From Gammaproteobacteria bacterium BRH_c0 (GTDB lineage Bacteria > Pseudomonadota > Gammaproteobacteria > Pseudomonadales > Porticoccaceae), in NCBI GenBank assembly GCA_000961645.1, contig LADM01000069.1, positions 1 through 64,000 on the forward strand: a stretch of DNA of 64,000 bases. Reading direction: 5' to 3'. A program made the position numbers and the translations under genes. Below the pieces are notes generated by a model. That model saw only the letters and a program-made list of their open reading frames with translations, did not search any database and was not told the DNA's origin. This document shows positions 37,867 to 48,285 of the stretch, one piece after another. Each line of letters starts with the position of its first letter. Within the stretch, counting starts at the first letter, position 1.

Positions 37867-38466
37867 ATGAATGCCGACAGCGAGTCAGCGCACAGTACCA
37901 GCCAAAAGCCCCGCACTGGCAGCGAACAAGCCACCGGGCAACATATCCGATTCTCTATCCCCACCAAAAACGACGGTAAGGCTGTCTTTGACCTGGTCAA
38001 GCGGTGCCCACCACTGGACACCAATTCAGTCTACTGCAATCTGCTGCAGTGCCATCATTTTGCTGCTACTTCCGTCAAGGTTGAGTCAGCGGCCAGCGCA
38101 GGGGCGGGCACCGGGTTGCTGGGTTTTGTCTCCGGCTATAGACCTCCACAGCAGGAAAACACCCTGTTTGTCTGGCAGGTTGCTGTCGCCGACCAGGCCC
38201 GCGGCATGAACCTGGGGGTCAGAATGATTTGCAGCATCCTCGCTCGCGAGGAAAACGCAGCAGTCACCCAGGTGCATACCACCATCACCCCGGACAACGA
38301 TGCCTCTTGGGGATTGTTTAAAAAACTGGCCCGCAACCTGGACTGCGAGATCGACAGCGAGGTCCTGTTTTCCGGTGAGGAGCATTTCGGCGGAGATCAC
38401 AAGGATGAGGTACTGGTATCCATCGGGCCATTCTCGCACCAGCAAGTGCTGTCAACTGCGGACTAG
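37867..38466 (+). CDS. ectA: L-2,4-diaminobutyrate acetyltransferase
   Basis: A 199-residue GNAT enzyme that acetylates diaminobutyrate in ectoine synthesis. After a variable 30-residue N-terminus come the EctA blocks FSIPTKNDGKAVFDLVKRCPPLDTNSVY (split as IRFSIPTKNDGKAVFDLV and CPPLDTNSVYCNLL), VWQVAVADQARGMNLGVRM with the acetyl-CoA loop, and TTITPDNDASWGLFKKLA. First gene of the operon. Confidence 0.95.
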   Translation: MNADSESAHSTSQKPRTGSEQATGQHIRFSIPTKNDGKAVFDLVKRCPPLDTNSVYCNLLQCHHFAATSVKVESAASAGAGTGLLGFVSGYRPPQQENTLFVWQVAVADQARGMNLGVRMICSILAREENAAVTQVHTTITPDNDASWGLFKKLARNLDCEIDSEVLFSGEEHFGGDHKDEVLVSIGPFSHQQVLSTAD

Positions 38467-38488
38467 TCAGATAGCGGACAAAACGCTT

Positions 38489-39913
<1,425 letters not shown>

Positions 39914-39937
39914 TAACGCCGTAACCAGGAGCCGAAC

Positions 39938-40336
39938 ATGATAGTCAGAAAATTGCAGGAAGCCGAAAAATCCGGCAGAAAAATTAACAGCAATGGCTGG
40001 GACAGCACCCGCCTGTTGCTGAAGAACGACGGCATGGGATTCTCATTCCATATCACCACCATCTACAAGGGCGCGGAGTTACACCTCCACTACCAGAACC
40101 ACCTCGAATCGGTCTATTGCATTTCGGGTAAAGGCAGCATCGAGGATCTGGCCACTGGTGAGATCCATGCCATCAGCCCCGGAGTGATGTACGCCCTCAA
40201 CCTCCATGACAAGCACATCCTGCGTGCCGAGGAGGAAATGAAAATGGCCTGTGTATTCAATCCGCCACTGCATGGCAAGGAGGTTCACAACGACAGTGGC
40301 GCCTACGAGCTGGATGCCGAATCAGTTTCCGACTGA
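39938..40336 (+). CDS. ectC: L-ectoine synthase
   Basis: A 132-residue cupin that cyclises N-acetyl-diaminobutyrate to ectoine. It has [16 protein letters not shown] at the start, the metal-binding region [18 protein letters not shown] and the late [19 protein letters not shown]. It follows ectB after 24 bases with an AGGAG ribosome site. Confidence 0.97.
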   Translation: MIVRKLQEAEKSGRKINSNGWDSTRLLLKNDGMGFSFHITTIYKGAELHLHYQNHLESVYCISGKGSIEDLATGEIHAISPGVMYALNLHDKHILRAEEEMKMACVFNPPLHGKEVHNDSGAYELDAESVSD

Positions 40337-40425
40337 GTACTTCTGCCTTTTACGCATGCGATTAAAGCATCACGCTGGATTCTTTGGAGCCTAATACTCA
40401 CTCATTTATATTTGGGATATCAGTA

Positions 40426-41862
40426 ATGAAACAGCACACCGTAGAAAAAATCGGTGGAACCTCCATGAGCAATTACCAGGCCGTGCGCGACAATATTATT
40501 CGCAGGGGCTGCAATTCACCGGACATCTACCAGCGCATTTTTGTGGTGTCCGCCTATGGTGGTATCACCAACTTACTCCTCGAGCACAAAAAAACCGGGC
40601 AACCCGGCGTTTATGGTCTGTTCGCCAACGTCAATGACGACAACTGGGAACTGGCACTGGACAAGCTCGGTGAGCAACTGCGCACCATCAACGCCGAACT
40701 GTTTACCGACCCGGCCATGTGCGAGCACGCCAATCAATTTATTGATGAGCGTCTTCAGGAAACCCGTTCATGCCTGACAGATTTAAAGCGGGTTTGCCAG
40801 CATGGACACTTTGCCCTGGAGACACACCTCAAGACTGTGCGCGAAATGCTGGCCAGTATCGGCGAGACCCACAGTGCCTGGAACCTGGCCCAGCTATTGA
40901 AGCGGGACGGGGTAAATGCCCGCTATGTGGATCTGACCGGCTGGAGTGATAACAAGCATCTATCGCTGGACGAACGAATTCTTGAATCCTTTGAGGGGAT
41001 CGACTTGGCGTCCGAATTGCCCATCGTGACCGGTTACGCCCACAGCAAGGAGGGCTTGATGTCTACCTTTGAACGCGGCTACAGCGAAATGACATTCAGC
41101 CGCATCGCTGTTCTTACCGCAGCCAGGGAGGCCATCATTCACAAGGAATACCATCTCAGCAGTGCCGACCCCCTGGTGGTAGGCGCCGACAATGCCGTGC
41201 CCATTGGTCGCACCAATTACGATGTGGCGGACCAGCTTGCCAATCTCGGGATGGAAGCCATCCACCCCAAGGCCGCAAAGGGATTGCGCCAGCAGGATAT
41301 CCACCTGCGCATTATGAATACCTTTGAGCCGGAACATTCCGGCACTTTGGTCACCCGGGATTACGTCAGCAGCAAACCCCGTGTCGAGATTATTGCCGGG
41401 GCGCGCAACATCTATGCTATTGAGTGTTTTGAACAGAATATGGCTGGTGAGATTGATCAGTTTGACCGCGACATTCTCGCCATCATCTCGCGCTTCAAGG
41501 GCCATATTGTCAGCAAGGACATCACCGCCAACAGCATTACCCACTATCTGGCCACCAACCTGAAAACAGCAAAACGCATTCGCCGCGAGATTGAAAATCT
41601 CCATACCGAGAGTCACATTCAGGTGCGCAAGGTGGCAATCCTGTCCGCCATCGGTAGTGACATGAAGGTGCCAGGGATTCTCTCCAAGGCCGTGAGCGCA
41701 CTGGCAGCTGAAAACATATCGGTACTGGCCATACACCAGTCCCTGCGCCAGGTCGACATGCAGTTTGTCATTGATGAAGGCGATTATGACCAGGCAGCAC
41801 GCAGCCTGCATCGTGCCCTGATTGAAATTCACGATCATGGTGAAGCCATTTGTGCCGCCTGA
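40426..41862 (+). CDS. ask: Aspartate kinase of the ectoine operon (Ask_Ect)
   Basis: A 478-residue aspartokinase. It opens with HTVEKIGGTSMSNY, has FVVSAYGGITNLLL and GRTNYDVADQLANLGMEAIHPKA in the kinase core, and two ACT domains at the end (AILSAIGSDMKVPGI...ISVLAIHQSLRQVDMQF in part). The operon-linked form is known to keep the aspartate semialdehyde supply to ectoine going when the general kinase is feedback-inhibited. Start at 40426 begins the family opening; an upstream in-frame start is less likely. Confidence 0.94.
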   Translation: MKQHTVEKIGGTSMSNYQAVRDNIIRRGCNSPDIYQRIFVVSAYGGITNLLLEHKKTGQPGVYGLFANVNDDNWELALDKLGEQLRTINAELFTDPAMCEHANQFIDERLQETRSCLTDLKRVCQHGHFALETHLKTVREMLASIGETHSAWNLAQLLKRDGVNARYVDLTGWSDNKHLSLDERILESFEGIDLASELPIVTGYAHSKEGLMSTFERGYSEMTFSRIAVLTAAREAIIHKEYHLSSADPLVVGADNAVPIGRTNYDVADQLANLGMEAIHPKAAKGLRQQDIHLRIMNTFEPEHSGTLVTRDYVSSKPRVEIIAGARNIYAIECFEQNMAGEIDQFDRDILAIISRFKGHIVSKDITANSITHYLATNLKTAKRIRREIENLHTESHIQVRKVAILSAIGSDMKVPGILSKAVSALAAENISVLAIHQSLRQVDMQFVIDEGDYDQAARSLHRALIEIHDHGEAICAA

Positions 41863-41894
41863 CACCCTGATCCGCGATCACTGAAGGCCCCCCG

Positions 41895-43343
41895 ATGCTG
41901 ATAAGTTTTTTGCTGTTTGTTGCGATTTTTACTGGTATCGGGCTGGCCTCAGTGTGGCAAAGCCGGGGAACGAAAAGCGATTATTACCTGGCCAGCAATT
42001 CCATCTCCCCCTGGCTGGTGGGCCTGTCTGCGGTAGCCACCAATAACAGCGGTTACATGTTTATCGGTGTAATCGGTTACACCTATGTCACCGGACTTGC
42101 TTCCATCTGGCTGATGCTTGGCTGGATAACAGGCGATCTTATCGGCTCACTGCTTGTTCATCGCAAACTGCGCGAACGCGCGGGCGACAGTGGCGAAGCG
42201 AGTTTTGCCGGTGCTATCAGAGCCTGGTCGGGAACTACCAGCAAGAAGTGGCAGCTACTGGTGGCGGTGATCTCTTTTGCCTTCCTGCTGACCTACGCTG
42301 GCGCCCAACTGGTGGCCGGCAGCAAGGCGTTGCATGTGCTGCTGGACTGGCCTATCTGGGCAGGTTCGCTGATTGGCGCGGTGATGGTTGCCCTGTACTG
42401 CATGGCGGGAGGCATCCGCGCCTCTATCTGGACTGATGCGGCGCAATCCGTAGTGATGATACTGGCCATGGGGCTACTGCTGTTTTTCTCGGTGCAGAGC
42501 ATGGGTGGCTACACTGCTGTGGTGGCAGAAATGGGCACTGTAGAAGGCTTTCTTGACCTGTTTCCCCGCGACCTGGTAGTGCCAGGTGTAGCGGGTGGCG
42601 TTATTTTCGCCCTCGGCTGGCTGTTTGCCGGTTTGTCAGTGATCGGCCAACCTCACATTATGGTGCGCTTCATGTCCCTCAGCGGGGCAGAGAAAATGGT
42701 GCAGGCGCGCCTCTGGTACTACCTGTGGTTTACCGCCTTTTACCTGATGGCTACCGGCGTTGGCATGATGTCCCGTATCTTCCTCGCCGACCCCGGCAGT
42801 TTTGATGCGGAACTGGCCTTACCCATGATGGCCATCGAACTGTTCCCTCCCGCAGTCGTAGGACTTGTGCTGGCGGGTATTTTTGCCGCCACCATGTCGA
42901 CGGCAGATTCCCTGCTGTTGAGCAGCTCATCGACCATGACCCACGACATCCTGCCCCAGCGCATTGAAAAGCCGCTGGTGCTGAAAATCACCACAGTGGT
43001 ACTGACCGCAATCGCCCTGCTGCTGGCGCTGTTCAATCAGCAAAGTGTCTTTGCCCTGGTCATCATGGCCTGGTCGGGCCTTGCGGTGATTTTCGGTCCA
43101 ATCCTGCTGGTGCTGGCCTTTGGTGGGCGGCCCTCAACGGCAACAATGATTGCCATGTCGGTGGCGGGCCTTGGGGTGGCAGTACTGTGGCGCTGGCTGG
43201 GTTGGCACAACAGTGTTTATGAAGGGATGCCGGGCATGCTGGCCGGGTTGCTGGTGTATGGAATATGCTGCGGTTTGGCAGCTGTTTATTCCAGGACAGG
43301 CCTGCCAACCGAACCAGGTGAGTTGCGGCAGCCCGACCTCTAG
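41895..43343 (+). CDS. Sodium:solute symporter (SSS family, PutP-like)
   Basis: A 482-residue transporter with about 13 membrane helices. The SSS marks are DYYLASNSISPWLVGLSAVAT in part, NNSGYMFIGVIGYTY, the GxxFxxAGLSVIGQPHIMVRFM region and ATMSTADSLLLSSSS. It is separated from ask by only 32 bases, so it is probably the last gene of the ectoine transcript. The family moves proline, pantothenate or other solutes with sodium; uptake of a compatible solute is inferred from context. Confidence 0.88.
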   Translation: MLISFLLFVAIFTGIGLASVWQSRGTKSDYYLASNSISPWLVGLSAVATNNSGYMFIGVIGYTYVTGLASIWLMLGWITGDLIGSLLVHRKLRERAGDSGEASFAGAIRAWSGTTSKKWQLLVAVISFAFLLTYAGAQLVAGSKALHVLLDWPIWAGSLIGAVMVALYCMAGGIRASIWTDAAQSVVMILAMGLLLFFSVQSMGGYTAVVAEMGTVEGFLDLFPRDLVVPGVAGGVIFALGWLFAGLSVIGQPHIMVRFMSLSGAEKMVQARLWYYLWFTAFYLMATGVGMMSRIFLADPGSFDAELALPMMAIELFPPAVVGLVLAGIFAATMSTADSLLLSSSSTMTHDILPQRIEKPLVLKITTVVLTAIALLLALFNQQSVFALVIMAWSGLAVIFGPILLVLAFGGRPSTATMIAMSVAGLGVAVLWRWLGWHNSVYEGMPGMLAGLLVYGICCGLAAVYSRTGLPTEPGELRQPDL

Positions 43344-43411
43344 GTATTCACTGTGGTTGAATTCAAACACTGATCCGCCACTAACGACATTCTCCACTGA
43401 AGCAATATTCC

Positions 43412-43447
43412 AAAAAAAACGCGCGGTGTTAGCCGCGCGTTTTTTTG
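43412..43447. terminator. Bidirectional terminator between the ectoine operon and the catabolic island
   Basis: An 8-bp GC stem (ACGCGCGG with CCGCGCGT) flanked by a run of A on one side and a run of T on the other, so it can terminate both the symporter transcript and the converging NTF2-fold gene. Confidence 0.92.
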
Positions 43448-43467
43448 TTCGCCGAAGCGTCAACCCA

Positions 43468-44013
43468 TTACTTCTCGTAGGGGTCGACCGGCTGGGGTGC
43501 ATCAATGATGCCGATATCCATAAACATGGTCAGCACATCGGAGATGGAGTAGATGTGAATCAGCTTGTCGCCGTCAAACTTGAGCCAGGAGAACCAGGTA
43601 ACGTTGATTTCCTGCCCCTTGGCGGGCACGCCCATGTAGGCTTTCTCTTGCTTGCCGTAGTGGTGGCAGAGTACGCAGACTTCGTCGTCGCCATTACCCC
43701 AGGCTTTCAGGGTGCGGTATACGCAAGGCGGGAAAGTATTGTAAAGACCTTCGGGGGAAGTGGACCACTCTTCGAAAGAGCCGAGATCGGGACGGTTGGG
43801 GTTGTCGTAGGTGAACTTGGAGGTGTCGCAGTATTCGCGCAGCGCCTGGAAGTTGCCTTTGTTGAGCTCGTCGTGGATGTTCATCCACTGGTTTACCATG
43901 AAGGTCTGACGCTCGGTCAGGCCTTTGCAGATCTCTGCACGCTTTTCAGCGGAGAGATTGAAATCTTCCATAGTGTATTCTTGCTGGCCAGCTGGCAGGT
44001 TCTTGCTATGCAT
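43468..44013 (-). CDS. NTF2-fold (SnoaL-like) protein
   Basis: A 181-residue protein. The N-terminal helix region (LTERQTFMVNQWMNIHDELNKGNFQALREYCD) and the later WFSWLKFDGDKLIHIYSISD strand pattern are those of the SnoaL/NTF2 fold, used for isomerase, cyclase or dehydratase chemistry or for binding hydrophobic molecules. The start could be 44013 or the internal methionine 14 residues later (MEDFNLSAEKR). It is the first gene on the left of the catabolic island; its substrate is not known. Confidence 0.6.
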   Translation of the reverse strand: MHSKNLPAGQQEYTMEDFNLSAEKRAEICKGLTERQTFMVNQWMNIHDELNKGNFQALREYCDTSKFTYDNPNRPDLGSFEEWSTSPEGLYNTFPPCVYRTLKAWGNGDDEVCVLCHHYGKQEKAYMGVPAKGQEINVTWFSWLKFDGDKLIHIYSISDVLTMFMDIGIIDAPQPVDPYEK

Positions 44014-44363
44014 AGTTATTCCTCATAATTTACAGTGAATCATGCTTTGTAGGGCATGGTAATGACAGCCGACCCACGAAGGCGATGCGGGGTGCGACCT
44101 GTTTGGCTCCTGCACACAAAAGCGATTATTGATATTGCTAATGACGCTCTTTGACAGAATCAGTGAAGACACTATTTCCAAACTGCGGGAAAAGATACTA
44201 CATTTCACTTACTAACTAGTCAACCAGCTTTTACTTTGCGGCAAAAAGCAGCCTGCAAAGAATACCTGTACACAATCCCTACTGCACCTATCTTCGGATA
44301 ACTGCCCTTTGATCCAGGCCAATAGCTTTAACTGAAAAACTGGACCGGCCTATCGGGCCAACA
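44014..44363. other. Intergenic region left of the catabolic island
   Basis: Contains the promoter of the NTF2-fold gene. A hairpin GGCC-TATCG-GGCC near 44347-44359 sits at the end of the LLM gene. A palindromic ACTAGT lies near 44215-44220. I see no gene. Confidence 0.4.
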
Positions 44364-45347
44364 TCAAAGCCCCGGCATGACATCCGCCAGCAATTGGTAG
44401 GAGCGTTTGCGGTCGGCAAAATCATAGGTGATTGTCACCGTCATGATTTCGTCAGCATCAAAGAGCTTTACCAACTGACCAATCCTGGCTGCCACCTGGT
44501 CAGGCGTTCCCACACAGTCGTGGCGGGATTGCTGCTGCATATAGAACGATTCCTGCGGACTGTAGGAATACTGCTGTGCTTCCTCAATCGAACCGATACC
44601 ACTAAAACCCTGGCGGGTGACCACCTTCAGCATCGACAGATGGCGGGCGCGAGCCAGTTGCGCGGCTTTTTCTTCGGTGTCGGCACAATAGACATTGATG
44701 GTGAGGCCCGCCAATGGCTTGTCGAGCAGCGCCGAGGGCTGAAAATGCTCTTTATAGATACGCAGGATATCCGTATCAGCATCGGCATTGATAAAGAGGG
44801 CGAAGTTGTACGGTAAACCCATACGCCCGGCCAGTACCGCGCTGTCCGCACTGGTTCCCAGCATCCAGACCACCGGGTTTTCCACGGGTCGCGGTGTAAG
44901 CTTGGGGCGATAGCGAAGATTGCCCAGTTTGTGGATCAACTCCTCGGTCTGTTGCTGGAAAAGATGAAAGCGCGGGGTACCGCCGTGGGCCAGCTCCCGC
45001 GCCGTATCCATATCAGCACCCGGTGCCCGACCCACCCCCAGATCCACGCGGCCCGGGAACAGCGTGGCCAGTACCGATCCCACCTCCGCCACCTTGAAGG
45101 GGCTGTAATGGGGCAGCATGATACCGCCGGTGCCGAGGCGGATACGCTGAGTCTGTGCGCCAATGGCTGCCAGCAACACTTCCGGTGCACTGCCGGCATA
45201 GGCCGCTGTGCTGTGGTGTTCCGACACCCAGAAACGGTGGTAACCCAGGCTGTCGCACAGCCGCGCCAGCTCGAGGGTTTCCGCCAGGGCCAGTTCGGCA
45301 CTGCCACCCTGCTTGACTGGCGACTGATCAAGAATGGAGATATTCAT
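44364..45347 (-). CDS. Luciferase-like (LLM class) flavin-dependent oxidoreductase
   Basis: A 327-residue TIM-barrel flavoprotein of the bacterial-luciferase superfamily. It has the alkanal-monooxygenase-like opening MNISILDQSPVKQG, the HHS region (WVSEHHSTAAYAGSAPEV in part), IRLGTGGIMLPHYSPFKVAE and VDLGVGRAPGAD. The enzymes oxidise with reduced FMN or F420; the cofactor here is not clear. The start at 45347 fits the family opening. Confidence 0.85.
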   Translation of the reverse strand: MNISILDQSPVKQGGSAELALAETLELARLCDSLGYHRFWVSEHHSTAAYAGSAPEVLLAAIGAQTQRIRLGTGGIMLPHYSPFKVAEVGSVLATLFPGRVDLGVGRAPGADMDTARELAHGGTPRFHLFQQQTEELIHKLGNLRYRPKLTPRPVENPVVWMLGTSADSAVLAGRMGLPYNFALFINADADTDILRIYKEHFQPSALLDKPLAGLTINVYCADTEEKAAQLARARHLSMLKVVTRQGFSGIGSIEEAQQYSYSPQESFYMQQQSRHDCVGTPDQVAARIGQLVKLFDADEIMTVTITYDFADRKRSYQLLADVMPGL

Positions 45348-45404
45348 CGCTGACTCACTTGTTCTACCCGGTGTGCCGGGCAATCACAGACCGGCACAGA
45401 CTAC

Positions 45405-45437
45405 AAAAAACATCCCGACCAGGTTTCTGGCCGGGAT
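45405..45437 (-). terminator. Terminator after the second LLM oxidoreductase gene
   Basis: On the minus strand, ATCCCGGCC pairs with GGTCGGGAT (one G-T pair) around a short loop, followed by GTTTTTT. It lies between the two LLM genes, so they are likely transcribed separately. Confidence 0.8.
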
Positions 45438-45485
45438 TACGGCTGCACAATCGTGCAGTGGTATCGCTAACCCTGGGGTGGACGA

Positions 45486-46373
45486 TTATCTGAGCACTTC
45501 GCTGGCCAGAGTCTCGATGGCGGCACGGGCCTCATCCACCGACTTGATTTCCGGCAGGCTGAAGGCCAGGCGATCGGCTCCCACGTCACGGTAGGGTTCA
45601 ATACACTCCACCGAACAGCCCGGGCTGACAATCACAGACACCTCAAAGTGCTCATCACCGCGGCCAGCCTGCTCGGCATATTCGCGGATTTTGGCCTTGC
45701 CGCGCTTGACGTGCTCGGGGCCACTCAGGTCGATCCCCAGAAATGGCATGACCTTCAGGCCATCATGAGCCGGCAACCAGCCGTTGCAGTGTTCACCGAT
45801 ACGCTTCAGAACCGTGTCGGTATAGCCACCGAGCCAGATCGGCGTGTGGGGCTTGCGGGCGGGGCGCGGGCCGAGCAGTGTCGGCGGGATATCAAAAAAT
45901 TCACCCTTGAACTCAAAGCGGTCATCGGTCCACAGACCTTTCATGACCTGGATGCTCTCCATGGTGTAGGCCCAGCGACGATCAAAACTGCCGCCGGTGA
46001 TTTCGATCTCAAGCTGGCTGGCGCCGCCAGTACCCAGCCCCAGGGAAAAGCGCCCGCCACTATAACAATCAAGGGTAGCCACCTGCTTGGCGACATTGAC
46101 AGGATGCTGCATCGGCATGATCAGCACGCCAGTCGACACTTCGATTGTTTTGGTCAGTGCCAGAGCACGGGCAGCGCCAATCAACGGGTCCTGATAGAGT
46201 GGGACACCAAAATGGGGCGGTTTCACCGGCTCGTCCAGGGGGCGCACCGTATGGTGCCCGTAGGACACCCACTCAAACCCGCACTCTTCCGCTATCTGAC
46301 ACACTGCGCCCATGTCCACATCGGGGATAGGGTGACCCGGATCGCCAAAGGGTCTGCTGAGACCAATTTTCAT
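45486..46373 (-). CDS. LLM class flavin-dependent oxidoreductase (TIGR03619-like)
   Basis: A 295-residue luciferase-superfamily protein. It has the opening MKIGLSRPFGDPGHPI, WVSYGHHTVRP, VSTGVLIMPMQHPVNVAKQVATLD (in part), FSLGLGTGGAS and PIWLGGYTDTVLKRIGEHCNGW. This style resembles the probable F420- or FMN-dependent oxidoreductases found in steroid and terpenoid gene clusters. Substrate unknown. Start at 46373 is chosen by this opening; upstream sequence in frame lacks homology. Confidence 0.82.
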   Translation of the reverse strand: MKIGLSRPFGDPGHPIPDVDMGAVCQIAEECGFEWVSYGHHTVRPLDEPVKPPHFGVPLYQDPLIGAARALALTKTIEVSTGVLIMPMQHPVNVAKQVATLDCYSGGRFSLGLGTGGASQLEIEITGGSFDRRWAYTMESIQVMKGLWTDDRFEFKGEFFDIPPTLLGPRPARKPHTPIWLGGYTDTVLKRIGEHCNGWLPAHDGLKVMPFLGIDLSGPEHVKRGKAKIREYAEQAGRGDEHFEVSVIVSPGCSVECIEPYRDVGADRLAFSLPEIKSVDEARAAIETLASEVLR

Positions 46374-46754
46374 CGTTTGATTTCCTCTAGTATGCAACGG
46401 CGCAGGCCCGGGGCCATGGGGCAGCTTGCCCGTCCAGAAGGCAACCCGCCTGCTCGCCATGTTGTTATGGTTTGATCGACATGATTTTCCCCTGCCTTGA
46501 TCCGGTTGTCCGTGTTAAACAGCCGGACCCATGACAGAGGCCTGCAAAACGCTCACCAGCATCATACCTGAAGTGACAGCCAAACTTGCCAGCCAAAAGA
46601 TAGGTGAAAACATAACCACAGAGCGGCAAAGTCCGTGATCGACCATCACTGTGTCTGTCGCAAGCAGTTTGCTTGCAGCCTCGCAGACCTGAAAATCAAA
46701 GCCCGACACTGACGGGCGCCATCACCATCAAAACCAATACCAGGGGAACAACCT
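46374..46754. promoter_or_regulatory. Divergent promoter region of the LLM and hydratase genes
   Basis: About 380 bases between divergent genes. It contains the inverted repeat GCAAGCA-GTT-TGCTTGC (46660-46676), a plausible operator. It has no TTGAACA-type 28-bp palindrome. Confidence 0.45.
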
Positions 46755-47198
46755 ATGGATTTACCTGCCCCGCCGGATGTGGTCGGCACCTCGCTATCCG
46801 GTAGCGAGCCCTACATCATCAGCGCTGAAGAAAACCGTGCCCTGTGCAAATCCATCAACGCCGAACCGGCCACTGATGGCAGCGCGCACCCGGTCTACTA
46901 CTATATCGCCACCCAGGTGGGCATGGGCCAGACTGTTGCAGGCCTGTGTGAAGTGTGTGATTTTGACGTCGAAGTCGGCCCCATGATGGCGGGCAGCAAG
47001 GTCACCTTCTCAAGCCCGCTGATGACCGACCAGCCCTATCGGGTGGAAGGCGAAATCACCAGTATCGTGCGCAAGCAAAGCCGCAAACTGGGTGTTATGG
47101 ACTTGATGTCCTATGAGCTGCGCCTCACCCTGCCCGATGGCACACCGGTGCTGACCACTGTCAATTCCTGGGTACTGCCAAGGAGGGAGCTCGCATGA
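46755..47198 (+). CDS. MaoC-like hotdog protein, N-terminal-half type
   Basis: A 147-residue hotdog-fold protein resembling the MaoC_dehydratas_N (FAS1-like dehydratase) half: VVGTSLSGSEPYIISAEEN, an HPVYYYIATQVGMGQT stretch and the strand-rich FDVEVGPMMAGSKVTFSSP and YELRLTLPDGTPVLT. It lacks the hydratase motif DxNPIH, which its neighbour carries. The ribosome site AGGGGA is good. It overlaps the next gene by four bases (ATGA), so the two products likely form one heteromeric enoyl-CoA hydratase. Confidence 0.7.
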   Translation: MDLPAPPDVVGTSLSGSEPYIISAEENRALCKSINAEPATDGSAHPVYYYIATQVGMGQTVAGLCEVCDFDVEVGPMMAGSKVTFSSPLMTDQPYRVEGEITSIVRKQSRKLGVMDLMSYELRLTLPDGTPVLTTVNSWVLPRRELA

Positions 47199-47602
47199 AG
47201 CCACAAGCAGGCGATCAGCTGAAACCGTTTATTGTTGAATCCGTCAGCCGCCAATCCATGAAGGATTGGGCTGTTTTTCTTCACGACCCCAACCCCATCC
47301 ACCTGGATGCCGAAATGGTCAAGGCCAAGGGCCTGGGAGACAAGGAAATCAACCAGGGGCCGATGAACGTGGCCTTGATCATCAACATGTTGCACAACAA
47401 CTTCCCGGGCGCCACGCTTGAGTCCCTCGACTCGCGTTTTCTCGACAATGTCTACGCCGACGATACCGCCGAAGCCTACGGCGCCGTTACCGAGGTTGTG
47501 GCAGAAGGTTCGGAAATTCGGGTAACATGCGACATCGGCCTGCGGGTAGCCGCCCGGGGCGATGTGATCAGCGGCACAGCCACGGTCAAAATCGCCCAGT
47601 AA
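47195..47602 (+). CDS. MaoC-family enoyl-CoA hydratase, catalytic half
   Basis: A 135-residue hotdog protein with the R-hydratase motif DPNPIHLD, whose Asp and His hydrate trans-2-enoyl-CoA, followed by INQGPMNVALI. Split MaoC pairs of this kind (for example ChsH1/ChsH2 in cholesterol side-chain breakdown) act on large acyl-CoA substrates. It overlaps the upstream N-half gene. Confidence 0.8.
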   Translation: MKPQAGDQLKPFIVESVSRQSMKDWAVFLHDPNPIHLDAEMVKAKGLGDKEINQGPMNVALIINMLHNNFPGATLESLDSRFLDNVYADDTAEAYGAVTEVVAEGSEIRVTCDIGLRVAARGDVISGTATVKIAQ

Positions 47603-47671
47603 TATCCATCGGGAATACCACAGCTGTTAACGGTATCCCACCATGAACACTGACAATCAGGAGTAAATATT

Positions 47672-48163
47672 ATGCCTAGCGGTCCATTTGCACACGTATG
47701 TATGGTGGTTAAAGATCTCGAAGTAGCCATCGAAGACTGGACAAAAATTCTCGGTGTACTCGATCCGGGCCAGCTCAAGGACCCCATCGTAAAATACGAC
47801 GAGTTCTCCAGCGGTGATGATGCCGGCATGAAATGGGCGACTTTTGTGTCCCACCACGGCACCGAAATCCAGTTTATCGAGCCTTCCCCCGGCACCCCTA
47901 TGGGCGACCGTCTGGAGCAGGTTGGCGAACACGTCCACCACCTGTGCTTCACCACCCCTGATGTTCCCGGCGCACTGGCCACCCTGTCTGCACAGGGCAT
48001 CAAACTGGCTGGCGGCGGCAAAACCTACAATGATCCCGACATGACCTGGCAGAAGTGGGGCTGGATTTCCCACAAGAGCACCCATGGTTGCCTGATCGAA
48101 GTGGCCTCTCCCTACGAGAGCCACAAGGACGGTAAATGGCACCCCGTTGAGGCCGAAGGCTAA
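47672..48163 (+). CDS. VOC-fold protein (glyoxalase/epimerase-like)
   Basis: A 163-residue vicinal-oxygen-chelate protein. Repeated beta-alpha-beta-beta-beta motifs start AHVCMVVKDLEVAIEDWTKILG and VHHLCFTTPDVPGALATLSAQGIKL (each split above 20 residues in the protein). Metal-site candidates are H in the first motif, E in TEIQFIEPSP, H in EHVHHLCF and E in GCLIEVASP; the pattern suggests a methylmalonyl-CoA-epimerase-like mononuclear metal enzyme. Substrate unknown. Confidence 0.75.
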   Translation: MPSGPFAHVCMVVKDLEVAIEDWTKILGVLDPGQLKDPIVKYDEFSSGDDAGMKWATFVSHHGTEIQFIEPSPGTPMGDRLEQVGEHVHHLCFTTPDVPGALATLSAQGIKLAGGGKTYNDPDMTWQKWGWISHKSTHGCLIEVASPYESHKDGKWHPVEAEG

Positions 48164-48217
48164 GCAAGTCTGGCCTCAACACTGACCGGTGATCTGCATG
48201 TACCGGGCGTTTACACT

Positions 48218-48250
48218 AAACCCCGCCTGGATCTCCAGGCGGGGTTTTTT
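48218..48250 (+). terminator. Terminator after the VOC gene
   Basis: A 13-bp stem AAACCCCGCCTGG with CCAGGCGGGGTTT, loop ATCT, followed by a T-run. It separates the hydratase/VOC transcript from the dienelactone-hydrolase-like gene. Confidence 0.92.
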
Positions 48251-48285
48251 AATCCTTCATAATACTGACCCGCAAGGACAGACTT

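Noticed and set aside
41863-43343. ectD (ectoine hydroxylase) expected after ectC
   Set aside because: The genes after ectC are an aspartate kinase and a symporter; no 2-oxoglutarate dioxygenase motif is present.
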